The notes under the pieces are model-generated. The model was given only the letters and a program-made list of their open reading frames with translations, was not told where the DNA came from and did no database searches. Made by a program: the position numbers and the translations under genes. This document shows positions 48,212-60,155 of a DNA stretch of 64,000 bases, in pieces. Every line of letters begins with the position of its first letter. Position 1 is the stretch's first letter. This DNA is from Lycorma delicatula. Lineage: Eukaryota; Arthropoda; Insecta; Hemiptera; Fulgoridae. The DNA lies in NCBI RefSeq assembly GCF_047948215.1, contig NC_134455.1, positions 153,308,575-153,372,574 on the forward strand. Direction: 5' to 3'.

Positions 48212-48471
48212 CAGAAATTAGTTTATTTAAAGAGTAGTTGAAAAGCTCAATAAGTTGTTCACTACGAATTGGGTAACAATCACGAGTAGGGTATGTAGTA
48301 GGTTTCAAGTCATTAAAATTGAAGATTATTTCAGGTACATGTCGAACAGGTCTGTTGAAAATCTCATCATCACTTTCTTCTAGCTCCTCCAGGCTAAAAG
48401 ATTCTTGTAATTGAAAACATTTCCAGTAGTCCCGATGACTATAAATAGCATTCAGTATACTAGTTGTAATG
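48212..48471 (-). CDS. HDAC6: HDAC6 exon: end of catalytic domain 1 and interdomain segment
   Basis: A 260-bp exon, entered in phase 2 (acceptor TTTTCAG|C) and left in phase 1 (donor G|GTATGA). It reads ITTSILNAIYSHRDYWKCFQ, SFSLEELEESDDEIFNRPVR, PEIIFNFNDLKPTTYPTRDC and SEQLIELFNYSLNKLIS. The first residues match the closing helix of the first deacetylase domain (a SI-x-NxIxxHRxYW motif); the rest is the acidic linker between domains. The exons for the bulk of domain 1 were not found from 48472 to 64000, so either the upstream intron is over 15 kb or they are missing here. Confidence 0.85.
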
Positions 48472-49023
48472 CTGAAAATAAAATTACACCACATTTATTT
48501 TATAGTTAATTACAGTGCAAATCATACTTTTTAAAAAATATAGTATAAAAATAAATATCTATGAATTAAGATGAGTTATTCATAAAATAATACATTAAAT
48601 CTGGACTAATATCAATTAAATACATCCAATTCAAACAAAGCTTGAGTAAGCAATTAGCATCATCAGTAATCACTTATGATATAAATCTGTACTATGTGCT
48701 GGAGGATTGATTTCATTTCCTTTTAAAAACTATAGACTCATTAAACTATGTTTATTCACATAACCAGCTTAGCATGTGCTTCCTCTGACTCAACTATTGT
48801 TAACCTATACACTTGAGCCAGAGCACATACTAACTCCATCATGCAACTGTATTGACTAACCCCCATCTAATCTTGTTCTATAATCTACTGCAAAATGTGG
48901 GTAGTTCATATACTGCACAAGCTAATTACATAAAATCCCTGGCTTACATCAAGGATTAAGGGCAGTAAAATTTAGCTGCTGGTGAATAATCAGAACAGAA
49001 TCCTTTGTAGTGACTTTATTTAA
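48472..49023. other. Upstream HDAC6 intron, nothing recognised
   Basis: AT-rich. No splice-flanked frame resembling the first deacetylase domain was seen on the minus strand. Confidence 0.4.
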
Positions 49024-49025
49024 TA

Positions 49026-49750
49026 TGAGACATGTTTTTAAAATAAGGTCTGTTTTTAATTTAAAAAAAACTGAAAAATATAAACTAACTTTTTACTTAC
49101 GCATAAATATTACTATTAATTTATAAATATTATAATTTATGCATATTATAATATGATATAAATATTATATTATATTATATTAATATTATTATATTATTAT
49201 AAATATTATAATTTTTATGCATAAATATTACTACTTATTTTCTACACAGTTTCAACTTCAACAAATTTTTTATAGTGTTTCACTAACTTCTTCATTCTCT
49301 TTAAGAAATTCTGCTGACAGTGACTTAAACCACACAGTAACGCCATTTTTTAAATTTTTTGTCATTGTTAAAACTTTGTGATTCTGTTTAAGGAGAAAGA
49401 AAAAGAAAATAACTGCTGAGAGCTAAGTCAGGGATATAGGGTGGATGAATGAAGATTTTCCAGCAAAAACTTTTCCAATTGCCTCACTGTTTGATTTGTC
49501 TGTGAATTTCAGCTGAGAATTATTTTTGCTATCAAAATCAGATTACTCCTTGTACTTCACACTTGGCAGTGTTATTATGAATAGTAGCACTCATTATAAA
49601 TGATGAATATAAACTACCAAAAACAAAATGACTAAACAGCTCCTAACAGCTGACTATTGATTAAATAACTAAGTTAAACAAGTGTCACCTGTTTAAATTC
49701 ATATATAGGTGGCAAATTCAAAATGGACCTTACTTTAAAAACACGCCTCA
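49026..49750 (-). mobile_element. Mariner-type element, about 725 bp, with TIRs and TA target
   Basis: The ends are inverted: TGAGACATGTTTTTAAAATA at 49026 and, reverse-complemented, TGAGGCGTGTTTTTAAAGTA at 49750. Similarity continues for about 30 bp (AAGGTCYRTTTT). TA flanks each end at 49024-49025 and 49751-49752. The minus strand near 49410-49480 reads WKIFIHPPYIPDLALSSYFL, the conserved HPPYSPDLAPSDYxLF block of mariner and related transposases, with the last catalytic Asp replaced by Ser. The rest of the transposase is deleted. Part of the interior (about 49100-49235) has become an AT simple repeat. Confidence 0.85.
49100..49235. repeat. AT simple repeat with inverted ends
   Basis: TATTATATTATATTATATTA-type sequence flanked by GCATAAATATTACTA at about 49101 and 49220. 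Near-palindromic AT blocks could form a cruciform. Confidence 0.7.
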
Positions 49751-49752
49751 TA

Positions 49753-51534
49753 TATTGCAGTAAATACTCTTATATAAACATTAAAACCGACTCCTCAGGC
49801 TTTGCTGATATTATTTGTAACCAGATAATCCTATAGTTTACAGTCAGTCACTGAGAAAAAATGATTTAGAGTGCTATTATGCCACAAATTCCAACTACCT
49901 AGGCTTGTAAGATTTGTGAGGTTTGGTACTGGTGAAAATGTTTCATCTTTCCAGTAGGTTGGTATTGCAGTTAAGTCTACTTTAATCTTCTTAGCTTCTA
50001 TTAAGCATAAACATAGAGAAATAAAATAGTGATCAGGTAGTCAAAAAGATTCTATAAATAGTAATCATTATGTATATGTACAATATAATTTAAGGTTTAT
50101 ATATATAAAATATTAATATTAAAGATGTTTTGATATCTTATAGATATTCTGAGAGAATCACAAATATCAGTTTTATAAGTGAACATGATTCTATTAAAAA
50201 AACATAACTGAAAAATAATATTATAATATAAATACCATTTAATTTTTTAATTTTTGAGAGATCAAATTTATTGGCTACTGGGAGGAAGAAATAAGAATCC
50301 CAGCTTTACTCAATAGGCACCACAACAAACAGGCATCCAGACATCAGACAAGAAACAGAGTTCTTGAGTTAGTCCACTGATAGACCAACTATGAGAGATT
50401 ACACTATAACCACAGAACCAATAATAGAGTAGGGAGCAAGAATAAACAAAAGGGTTGAATAATGAAAAAGGACAATCTATCCTCAAGGAAGATCACAGAA
50501 GTTTACCCAGGGCTCTACAGATTAACAATCAAGAAAAGAGAAATAAGTTTTAAAGATTTTTAAGGAATTTCTTCTTGAAAAATAATATATTATTAATAAA
50601 CAATTTATATAATAAAAACTGATCCTAAAAAAAAATCAAAATAAAGTTAATGATCTTAATGATTACATTAATTTTCTGTGCAGATATGTTTGTATATGTG
50701 TGTGTATATGTGAGTGTATCTATAAGTATTTTATAAATACAACAATTACAAAATATAGCATTTAAAATATGTTACAATGTGATAAGTTTTATGATAAAAT
50801 TAGATTAAAACAATAAAAACTTTTCAAAAAATAACTCAAAACTTATACTGAAATAAAATCAAATGCAATATGTTGGAGGCTAAAAATTAACATAAAACCG
50901 AATTATAAAAACCCACACACAGACTATCTGTACCAAACTATGGAAAAACAGTTATCATAAAAATGAACTAATTATTTTTCTTCTGAAAAAAGTGAAAAGG
51001 AAAATGTACGACTTAAAATGGCTGTAGTAAATTAGCAAATAAAGAGCACTTCATAACTGAAGAATGAACCTCAATAAATGTAGATGAATCGGTCTTGCAA
51101 AGTTTGGAACAGAATATATCATGTAAAGAAACTAATTTAAAGTAGCTGTCTAATTTGTCATCATCAAATGAGAAAAACTTGGATAAGGTTGGAGACTAAA
51201 CACTATACAGTGGTTATTTTATTTCTGTTTGTGTACTGTTGTCCTCTAGTTATTAGGCTTATTATTTTTTATTAATATTAGTTGTTATCTAAGCAACTTG
51301 GCTGTAAATTATTGTCCCAGAATAGATTAGCTACATATTTTTTTTAACAATGAGAGTTACACCAAAAGTCTGTAAAAAATAAAAAATTTGACTTGGTCAA
51401 AGAAGAGAAATTATTATTAATGTCAATTAATTTTTTGAACAGAGAGCTAAATAAGAATCAAACATTTTCTAAAAAGCTAAAAATCAGATTACAAAATTAC
51501 ACTGCTAAACGTAATTTTTGTTTCCTAACATGCG
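49753..51534. other. AT-rich stretch, nothing recognised
   Basis: No element protein or HDAC6 exon seen on either strand. A TATATGTGTGTGTATATGTGAGTG tract lies at about 50690-50715. Confidence 0.4.
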
Positions 51535-53560
51535 ATACATGATTTTAATCTGTTTTTTGATGCTGAAAACAAAAATGAACTCAGAATCTTTCTATCACCC
51601 ACAATTTTTGAAAAATTTTTAAATTTTAATTAAAGGATTTTTTCATTTTTCAGTGTATAGTTTACATTTTAAGCTCTCCAGCATTGTATTTTGTTAGCTC
51701 ATTTTTTATTGTTTAACTTTGTTAACATAATTGTAAACTATAAATAAACAATATTGTTTGTATTAAGCAATGGATTTAGGAATGAATTAATTTTGTTCAG
51801 TCTTATTGCTGTCTTAAGTTTGTTAAAAGTGCAGTGTCATAATGCCTTGAGATTGTGTAAATGATGTGGATGCCTTTTGTTATGTATGGGTGAGTTTACT
51901 GAAAAATCAAGCAGAAAATACATTACACCTTTAATTATAAAAGCATATTATTTGTACTTTCAGTGTACAGTTGGTGATCAGGATAAGACATGGGCTCCTC
52001 ATATAGTATGCACTAATTCTTCTGTATATTTAACAGGATGGCTGAAAGGTGTACGGAAAGCTTTGCAATTTGGTGTACCTACGGTTTGGCATGAACCAAA
52101 GGATCATGTAATTGATTATTCTTTTTGTTTAACAAGTGTGTCTGGAATTTTTTAAAAATCTAAACTTACTGTAAAATATCCTTCATTGCAATCTGCATTA
52201 TGGCCTTTACCTCACAGTGAAATTATTCCAGTTCCTAAGCTACCTGTGACTGTATGTTTCGAAAGCAGTGATGAAGAATCAGGCCTTAATGAAGAAGACA
52301 ACAATTATTTTGATTTTGAATTATCTTACAATAAGTCACATCTTATATCACAAGGTGAATTAAATGACTTGGTTAGGAATTTTAATTTATCAAAAAATCA
52401 AGCTGAACTGTTAGTTTCAAGACTGCAAGGTTGGAATTTACTTCAAAAAAATACAATAATTTTGGGCTTTCGAAGCTGACAAAAGAACTTTCTTAGTACT
52501 TTATTAATGAAAATAATTTGGTTTATTGCACAAATACTGATGAGCTTATGTTGCACATAGGACAAGTTCATAAACCTGAGGACTGGCGCCTTTTCATAGA
52601 TTCGTCCAAGTATAGTTTAAAAGTGGTTCTACTACACAACGATAACAAATATCCTTCAATACTAACTGATTATGATATTCATTTGAAAGAGACATACAAT
52701 GTGATGAAAAATTTAGTTCTTGAAAAACGAAATTATTAAAAACATAGCTGGAACATATGTGGTGATTTGAAAGTTACAGTTATTTTATTAGGCATTGCGA
52801 ACGAGACAGCTGAGCTAGAGATAAAAAAAGGAAAAAATATTATTCATGAGCCCTTAGTTGAACCCAAAAAAATATTTTTAGCCCCTCTCCATATCAAGCT
52901 AGGACTAATGAAAAATTTTGTAAAAGCAATGAAGAAGGATAGTCCTGGATTTTTGTACATCAGGCAGAAATTTCCAAATGTAAGTGAAGCAAAAATTAAA
53001 GAAGGAATATTTGTTGGTCCTCAAATAAGAGAGTTGGTCAAAGATGATGTATTTAACTCAATGTTAAATAATGTAGAAAGTACAACTAGGGCTTCATTTA
53101 AAGATGTTTGCAAAAAATGTTTTGGCAAACAAAATCCGACAATTACCACAATATTGTTAATCAACTTCTTACTTCACACAGAGCTATGGGATGTAATATG
53201 TCTTTGAAAATACATTTCCTCCACTCACATGTGGATTTTTTCCTGGACAACCTCAGAGACGTGACAAACACGGTGAATGTTTCCCCCAAGACATTTCAGT
53301 GATGGAAAGCCGCTATAAAGGGAAATGGAATACTAACATGCTTGCCGATTACTGGTGGACATTAACCCAGGATGTGACTGAGGCTATTTATAAAAGAAAA
53401 GCATCAGCGAAATCATTCTAATACAGGTATGGCCATGGAAAATTATAAATTTTACAGATTTTAAACTATACTTTCCCTTAATTTTTTTTGAAGCGTAATT
53501 TATTTAAAAGTAAGGGTGATAGAAAAATTGTATTTGCAGATCTGTAATGTAATGTATGGA
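51535..53560 (+). mobile_element. CEWDSR-family element, copy A
   Basis: The coding part (51890-53420) lies between a 5' edge motif at 51555-51625 (GATGCTGAAAACAAAAATGA, TTTCTATCACCCACAATTTT) and an inverted partial match at the 3' side, 53511-53545 (AAGGGTGATAGAAAAATTGT). The same edges bound copies B and C. The outermost 5' motif of copy C (CTGATTCTGATAGTATTTTT) is only weakly preserved here. Copy C follows 350 bp downstream in the same orientation. Confidence 0.6.
51877..53420 (+). pseudogene. CEWDSR-family protein gene, broken copy A
   Basis: The family function is unknown to me. Blocks in order: 51960-52150, a Cys-containing N-terminus (CTVGDQDKTWAPHIVCTNSS, then YLTGWLKGVRKALQFGVPTV, DYSFCLTSVSG). 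52186-52479, Pro/acidic segment then LISQGELNDLVRNFNLSKNQ and AELLVSRLQGWNLLQ. 52518-52739, HKPEDWRLFIDSSKYSLKVV and LLHNDNKYPS. 52767-53207, HIKLGLMKNFVKAM then SEAKIKEGIFVGPQIREL. 53170-53420, GCNMSLKIHFLHSHVDFF and QDISVMESRYKGKWNTNMLA. Stops or frameshifts fall at about 52155, 52479, 52739 and 53200, and the CEWDSR block expected near 52800 is deleted. It is nevertheless the most complete copy here, near the full length of about 500 residues. Confidence 0.75.
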
Positions 53561-53909
53561 AAAAATCAATTCAAGAAATGGTATCACACTTAGAGAAACA
53601 TTAAAAAAATTTTTTTTTTCTATCAGTGTTATTAATTATTTTAAAAAATAGATACAAAACATTAAAAAATGGTATGGGTAAATGAAAATCAATATCTTTT
53701 GAAATACTATAAATAGACAGACTTTAGTTTAATTCAATTAAAGACAGACTTTTCTTTAGTTCAATTTTTTTAAACTAAAACCAGAACTGGTAAAAACAAA
53801 TGACAGCTGAAATGGTTACGACAAATTCATTTTGGACTATTTTGAGAGCAAGGAATATTTTATAAATGGTAACTTAAAATTACACTGATCAACAATGATT
53901 TTGTTAAAT

Positions 53910-56072
53910 AAGGGCGAATAACTGATTCTGATAGTATTTTTCATGCTGAATTCAAATATGAAATCAGAATTCTTCTATCTGGCTTAGTTTTTTTGTAACT
54001 ACCATTTCATTTTCAGGAAGTATCATGCATGAACTTCATAAGCATAAAATTTTATGAACGTATTTTGCTATATTATTTATCAACTAAATAGTTTTGTTTA
54101 TTTATTACAGTCCCTTGATTGTTGTCACATTGATTTGTTAGAGATTAGTGATTATGTTTATTATATACACACTAATTAAAATGAACAAGAATGTGACTCA
54201 TTCTTCCTATTTTCATCTTACAATACACATATCATCCACTCTTTAGTTATTTCTGTCGTTATTACTTATAAATTGTCATGCAGACTAGAGAAGTATTTTT
54301 TAATTTTAATTAAGTGCAAGTTCTCATGAGTGTAATATTCAGTTTTGTAGTTGGCTTTTGTATTTGTGGATATATGTTGTTCAGTAAAGTATGTGTATGT
54401 TTATTAAATTAGTGTACTTATGAAGTGTTTTTTTAAAAACAATATTAGTTGTAATGTATTAAACAATGCCTTGCAGTTGCATTAATCATCCAAACAATTT
54501 CTGCTACATCTGTGTTGAGGTAATGTTGAAGTCTCAGAAAAGAAATATAACTCCACTGATAAAAAAAGTTGTATGAACTGTAGTTTGAATGTAAATTAGG
54601 TGATCAGGATAAATGTTGGGCTCTTCATATTTGCTGCACTCTGCCATGCCCCGAGTGCCAGAGCCAAGAGCTTCCAATTCCAGTACCATCAGAAACATGG
54701 AACTTAGATGAATATACCAAATCTTGTGCTGACTTATCAGGCAATGAAGAAAGAGATCCAAACTTTTTAGAAAATAGATATACTGAATCCCATTTAATTA
54801 ATCAGTCAGAATTAAATCATTTGGTTTGTGATCTAAATTATCAAAGAATCAAGCAGAAATACTAGCATCAAGACTGAAAGGATGGAATCTTCTACAACCA
54901 AACACTAATATAAGTGCTTTCCATGACAGACAGTCAAAATTTGAACATTTTTTCTCTCAGTATGAAAACTTAGTATACTTTAATAATGTGGACTCTTAGT
55001 GGAAGCTTTGAGACATAAGCACCATCCTGATGAATTGCAATTTTTTTATTGACTCATCAAAGCTTAGTTTGAAAGCTGTTCTACTTCGCATTGGAAATAA
55101 ATACCCATCAATACCATTAGTATACACTGTTCACATGAAGGAGTCTTATGAAAATATGAAACTTGTATTGAGCAGGATTCAGTAAGAGAAATATTTATGG
55201 CATAATTGTGGAGATCTGAAAGTAATAGCGCTTTTACTTGAATACACTAAGTTGCTTTTTGTATGAGTGGGACAATAGGGATAGGTAAAACTATAACATA
55301 AAAGAGCAGTGGCCGAAGAAAGAGGTACAGACTGCAGGAGAGAAGAATGTTGTTAGTCAGGGATTAGTAAAACCAGAAAAAATTTATCTTCCCAGGTTTA
55401 TTCAAAAATCTTTTGAAAGCAATGGATTGAAATGGTGCAGGGTTTCAGTTTCTAAAAAACAAATTCCCTAATATAAGTGATGCTAAAATAAAGGAAGGTA
55501 TATTTGTTGGATCACAAATAAGAAAACTAATGAGTGATCCGATGTTTGAGAATTTTTGAATGACTTGGAGGTTGCTGCATGTAAATCATTTCAAAATATG
55601 GTAAAGAACTTCCCTGGTAACCATAAGGCCAGTAACTACAGAGAACTTGTGAGTGAACTCCTTTAACACTGTAAAGAACTTGGGTGTAACATGTCATTCA
55701 AAGTCCATTTCTTACATTCACATTTAGATTTTTTCCCTAACAATCTCGAGGCGTAATCAGTAATGTTGAACGTTTTCAACAGCAGATATCTACAATGGAA
55801 ACACAATACCAGGGAAAATGGAACCCAAAAATGTTAGCTGACAACTGTTGAAATCTAAAGAGGAATCTACCTACAGCAAATTACAGCAGAAAATCCAAAA
55901 GAAATAGATTTCAGGCAAGTACAAATTGCATGTAATGTATTGTCATATTACGTTCACTATGTTTTTTTTTTAAGAAATTTCAATTATAAAAAACTGAGCA
56001 CGATACAAAAAATCAATTAACATATATGAAATCAGCATAAAAAATACTATAAGAATCAGCCATTCACTATCA
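53910..56072 (+). mobile_element. CEWDSR-family element, copy C, with clear TIRs
   Basis: The left edge GAATAACTGATTCTGATAGT (then ATTTTTCATGCTGAATTCAA, 53916-53960) is matched as an inverted repeat by 56021-56067, whose reverse complement starts GAATGGCTGATTCTTATAGT (then ATTTTTTATGCTGATTTCAT). About 38 of 45 positions agree. The 2.16-kb unit holds one broken family gene and nothing else, which is what a single-gene DNA transposon looks like. No unambiguous target duplication was found. Confidence 0.75.
54590..55900 (+). pseudogene. CEWDSR-family protein gene, broken copy C
   Basis: Blocks in several frames: QELPIPVPSETWNLDEYTKS near 54665-54725, LINQSELNHLVCDLN near 54790-54840, ASRLKGWNLLQPNT near 54865-54905, FIDSSKLSLKAVLLRIGNKY and PSIPLVY near 55045-55125, and a degraded GYTKLLF-x-VGQ segment at 55245-55275 corresponding to the CEWDSR block. 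They continue with ISDAKIKEGIFVGSQIRKLM near 55475-55535, LGCNMSFKVHFLHSHLDFFP near 55680-55740 and STMETQYQGKWNPKMLADN near 55785-55845. Many stops; dead. Confidence 0.7.
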
Positions 56073-56419
56073 TTTAAAAAAACAAAAAAATAAATTTTGT
56101 TTTCCAACAGGGAGTGTTATTCTTTAAGACTTTGGGGATTGACATGCCCACGGGCCTAGTCTCTGCAGCTTTCTTCCCACTACACACATAGCTGCAGAAC
56201 CCTTTACACTATACACATACGCTACACCAAGAACATTACACAATTTACAAGATATACCACTTCACAACTGCATTAAACTTTCTATACTATTTCTTCTTAC
56301 ACATTGCTCAGTGATGTTGCGACACCTTACGAAGCACAATCGTTACATAACATGAAAACTCCTGTGCTGATGGTGAATGGTTCTACGTAAAGATTCTCAA
56401 ACGATGTCCTCTGGGCACC

Positions 56420-57570
56420 TTGGCGAACCCAACTGTATTTAGCTCTAGCTCCAGTAAGCATGCGCTCTGCTGGAGTGGTTCATTATATCGCCAGTACTCA
56501 TGCGACCAAAATGTCAAGTCCACAAACAAATTCTATGATGGGTGGTGGTCCATCTGCAAAAACCCAACCACTAACATATGTCTTGTGAAAAGACCTCGAT
56601 CAGCTTTGTCCGATGATGATAACTGTCCCAAGGTAAATATTTTGAATGGCGACAAAACATCTTTACAATACCTGAATGTCAGATTTGTAGTTTTACACAA
56701 TACTCAGGAAGGTCAATAAGGTCCTTTCCTGATCAATAAGGTAGTGACAGGTTCAAGCGGTTCTCCCAAGAACATCAGAAAACTAAGAGACAAATCAATT
56801 CTAATGGATAATAGAAACTTTCAGTGATGAGTAAAGTTGATCGCACTTACATCTCACCAACATGGGTGGTATAAGTATAAGTGCAGTATGTCATGGAACC
56901 TTGAATACTAGCAGAGGAGTAATTTTTTGTCCCCAAGGTGTTACAGAAGTGATGAGAATAATGAAACGTCAGGATAGGATGGAAGTACCTACTCCAGCTC
57001 TTATTTTAACCTTCACCCTTCCCACACCACCAGAGAAAATTAAAGTAGGATACCTATTGGTTAGAATATGACCATTTATCCCCAACCCACAATGATGTTT
57101 CCATGGTCAAAGGTATGGCCATACCACAACAACTTTTTGTCCGAACACTGCAATTTGTGTTAGATGTGTAAGAGAAGGCCACCGGACACTGACTGTTAGG
57201 AGGAAGAAAAATATGCAAACTGTGGGGGAACACATTTAGCTAGATCTCAAGATTGCCCAACTTTCAAAGAAGAAAAAGCGATCCTAAAAATCTGTACTGA
57301 GCAAACACTTTCCTACCCAGCTGCCTTAAGAGAATATAAAAAGACACTTAGCTCTCAAAATCTGGTTAAACTGGATGTCTCTTTCACTGTCGTGATGTCA
57401 AGTAGAGCTCTTGTAAATGCAGACAACAAACAGTGCAAATCCTGCAATGAGCTGAAAAAGCTTGTTCAAATGTTATCTGACCCTGTCCCCAAAGTTTTAT
57501 CCATGAGGGCGGGAATAATCACAGCTGGTAGTAAGCCATCTTCTACGCTCCCTGTTAAGGGCTGCTGAGC
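56420..57570 (+). pseudogene. I-type LINE ORF1 (gag-like) relic
   Basis: An RNA-binding, nucleocapsid-like protein. The knuckle region at about 57115-57270 reads YGHTTTTFCPNTAICVRCVR, EGHRTLTV, then NCGGTHLARSQDCPTFKEEK: CCHC-type spacing that would chaperone LINE RNA. The N-terminal region is a Ser/Lys-rich stretch (RPRSALSDDDNCPKVN). Stops and frameshifts occur at 56719, 57071 and near 57200. Confidence 0.7.
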
Positions 57571-57779
57571 CCCTGGGATGTCATCTACGACATCCCATTC
57601 ATCAAAATCCCCTCCTCCATTACCTCGTGTACTGGAGGATATGTTGAGAAACCACCTAAACCCAAGGCATTGGAGTTCCTTACCATCAAAACTATGAAGA
57701 AGACAAACCAGATCACATAGAACTAAATTTTATATATTTTCATGTAATTCTGTATCTGTAACTACCTCTACTTATGAAC

Positions 57780-59330
57780 ATTATTCAATGAAACATTAGA
57801 GGTCTTCGGTCCTGCATTGAGGATATTAGAGCATTGGCATGCACATATGAACCACTAATCATTCATGCCTTTGAAAAATGCATCTTTTACAACAAGATGC
57901 AATAATGCTTAGAGGCTATTTCTGTGAGAGATGCGACTATCTAATATACTGTAGAGAGAGTGTTGTAGGCTATTTTCATGTAGAGTGCGGTGTCGGCCAC
58001 AAGGATAGCCTTATTCCTGCTGTTGCTGTGAAGGTCTCTATCCTCTTTAAATTGCATACCTGCAATCTGCATATCTCAGCGAACTCTGAGTTCAATGTTC
58101 TGAATGTGTCAAATCTCCTCACACAAATCCCATCACTGTTGTTAATAGTAGGAGACTTCAATGCCCACCGTATTTCCTGGGGCTAAACTTTCTGCTCCTC
58201 TCGAGGAAATATGGTAAATAGAGTGAGACAAGGCTTGTCTACTGAATGATGAGTCACACACATACATGTCCTTATCATCTGGTACATTGTCCAACATCAA
58301 CCTCTACGTATGCTTGCCGAGTTTATTCCCTTGTCTTAATTGGCCCGTCTGTAAAGACTTTCACAGCAGTGATCACAGACCAATTATGATTGCTTTTAAT
58401 GTTGACCATGAGGTAAGGAAAACGGAGGTGAATTGTTGAAAAGGCTGATTGGAACGGTTACCAAAAAGCCTTCCTGTCACAGTACAATGGTGGCGCAGGC
58501 ATCCTTGATCAGCTTTCCCCTTCTATGTCCATAATACTCGCAGTTACTAAAAGATATTGTCCAATAAACATTGGAAAATCCTAGACGTCCTTCTGTTTCT
58601 TGGTGGAATTATAATTGCCGAAACGCTATTAGCAAACGACGGCAGCCACTGCATAAATTTAACAGTAGGCCTACAGATGAACATCTAAATTTGTACTGTA
58701 AAGCTAGAGCAGTATGTTGTCAAGCATTCTTAGATACTAGGAGGACGTCAGAGAGGAAATACGTAGACACCATCTCACACACTACTCCCACGTCTCATGT
58801 GTGGAAAAAGATCTGTGCAATTTGTGGGTCACCAAATCAGTCTATTTTCAGGCTTCTTCATGAAGGAGAACTCCTTTCATTATCTCCTGCTGTGGCAACT
58901 ATATTAGCACATATTTTCTGCTTTTCTATAGCCATTAACAGTAAAACTAAATGTGTGCAGACGGCTGTTTCAAGTTCTTTATTTGTTGATGATCTTGCTA
59001 TATATATTGCATCCCGTTCAACAACCACAGCGGACAGTCAACAACACAGCGGACTACAGAACAATATATCTCACCTTGAAGCTTGGACCAAGGTTACTGG
59101 CTTCACATTTTCACCTAAGAAAACTAAATGTGTAGTATTTTCTCAACTGCGGGACCCCTTTATCCCGCAGAAAAAGTTCCTTTATCCCATTGAGAAGTCT
59201 TTCTCAATGGAGAGCTAATTGCCATCTCTCCTGCTGTTAGATTTTTAGGTTTCTTTGTTGATAGCCAACTTATGTGGGTCAAACATATCAAAGAATTAAA
59301 ATTGAGGTGTTCCAAACTCTAATATATGCT
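57780..59330 (+). pseudogene. I-type LINE ORF2: endonuclease and truncated RT
   Basis: The endonuclease remnant ends LLLIVGDFNAHRISWG (about 58138-58186), the GDFNAHxxxWG motif of I/Jockey-type APE endonucleases. The linker at 58571-58830 has the VSWWNYNCRNAISKRR motif. The frame then jumps from SPAVATILAHIF straight to VQTAVSSSLFVDDLAIYIAS (about 58955-59010), so RT motifs before the FVDD catalytic box have been deleted. The thumb-side block HLEAWTKVTGFTFSPKKTKC follows. No complete RT can be formed. Confidence 0.75.
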
Positions 59331-60155
59331 GTGAGTCCTTAGCAATACCAATTGGGGTACTGATCGGTTGTGAATGTTGCAGTTTTACTATTCCTTAGTT
59401 TGTTCTCATTTGGATTATGATTGTGTATTGCGTATTGTGTATTGTAATTATAAAATGCTAGATGCTGTACATCATGCTTTCTTTAGGCTTGCTACAGGTG
59501 CCTTTAGATCTAGCCTTGTTGTAACTCCTTGTTGACTGTGGTGAGCTGTCACTTTGGGATAGATGGGACCAGGTACTAGCATCTTATTTTACCAGCCTTA
59601 AGGGACAGCTAACTCACCCAGCTTTTGATTCAGTTTTTGGAAATACTTATTTTCAAACCTATAAGGACCATCCCCTCCTCTATGAATCATGAGACCTTGC
59701 CGTTGGTGAGGGGGCTTGAGTGCTCAGGAATACAGAGTAACTGGACCGAAGGTGCAACCATATCGGAGAGGTATCTGTTGAAAGCTAGACTAAGGAATGA
59801 TTCCTGAAAGAGGGCAGCAGCTCTTTCAGTAGTTGTTAGGGGCGTGAGTCACAATGACTTAAACGGCCATATCCACATCACTGAGTCCTCTGAGTACTGC
59901 GCAGCTGAAAGCAATGGAAAACTACAGCTGTTTTTTTTCCAAGAAAATGTGGCTCTCTGCATTTTCAAAAGCAATAATGGAGGCGCCTTCCTTGGTAAAA
60001 TATTCCGGAGTTAAATAGTCCCCTGTTCGGATCTCCGGGTGGGGACTACTAAGGAAGGGGTCACCAGAAAAGTAAAAAATAACATTCTACGAGTCGGAGC
60101 GTGGAATGTTAGAAGCTTAAAAAAGGTTGGTAGGGTAGAAAATTAAAAAAGGGAA

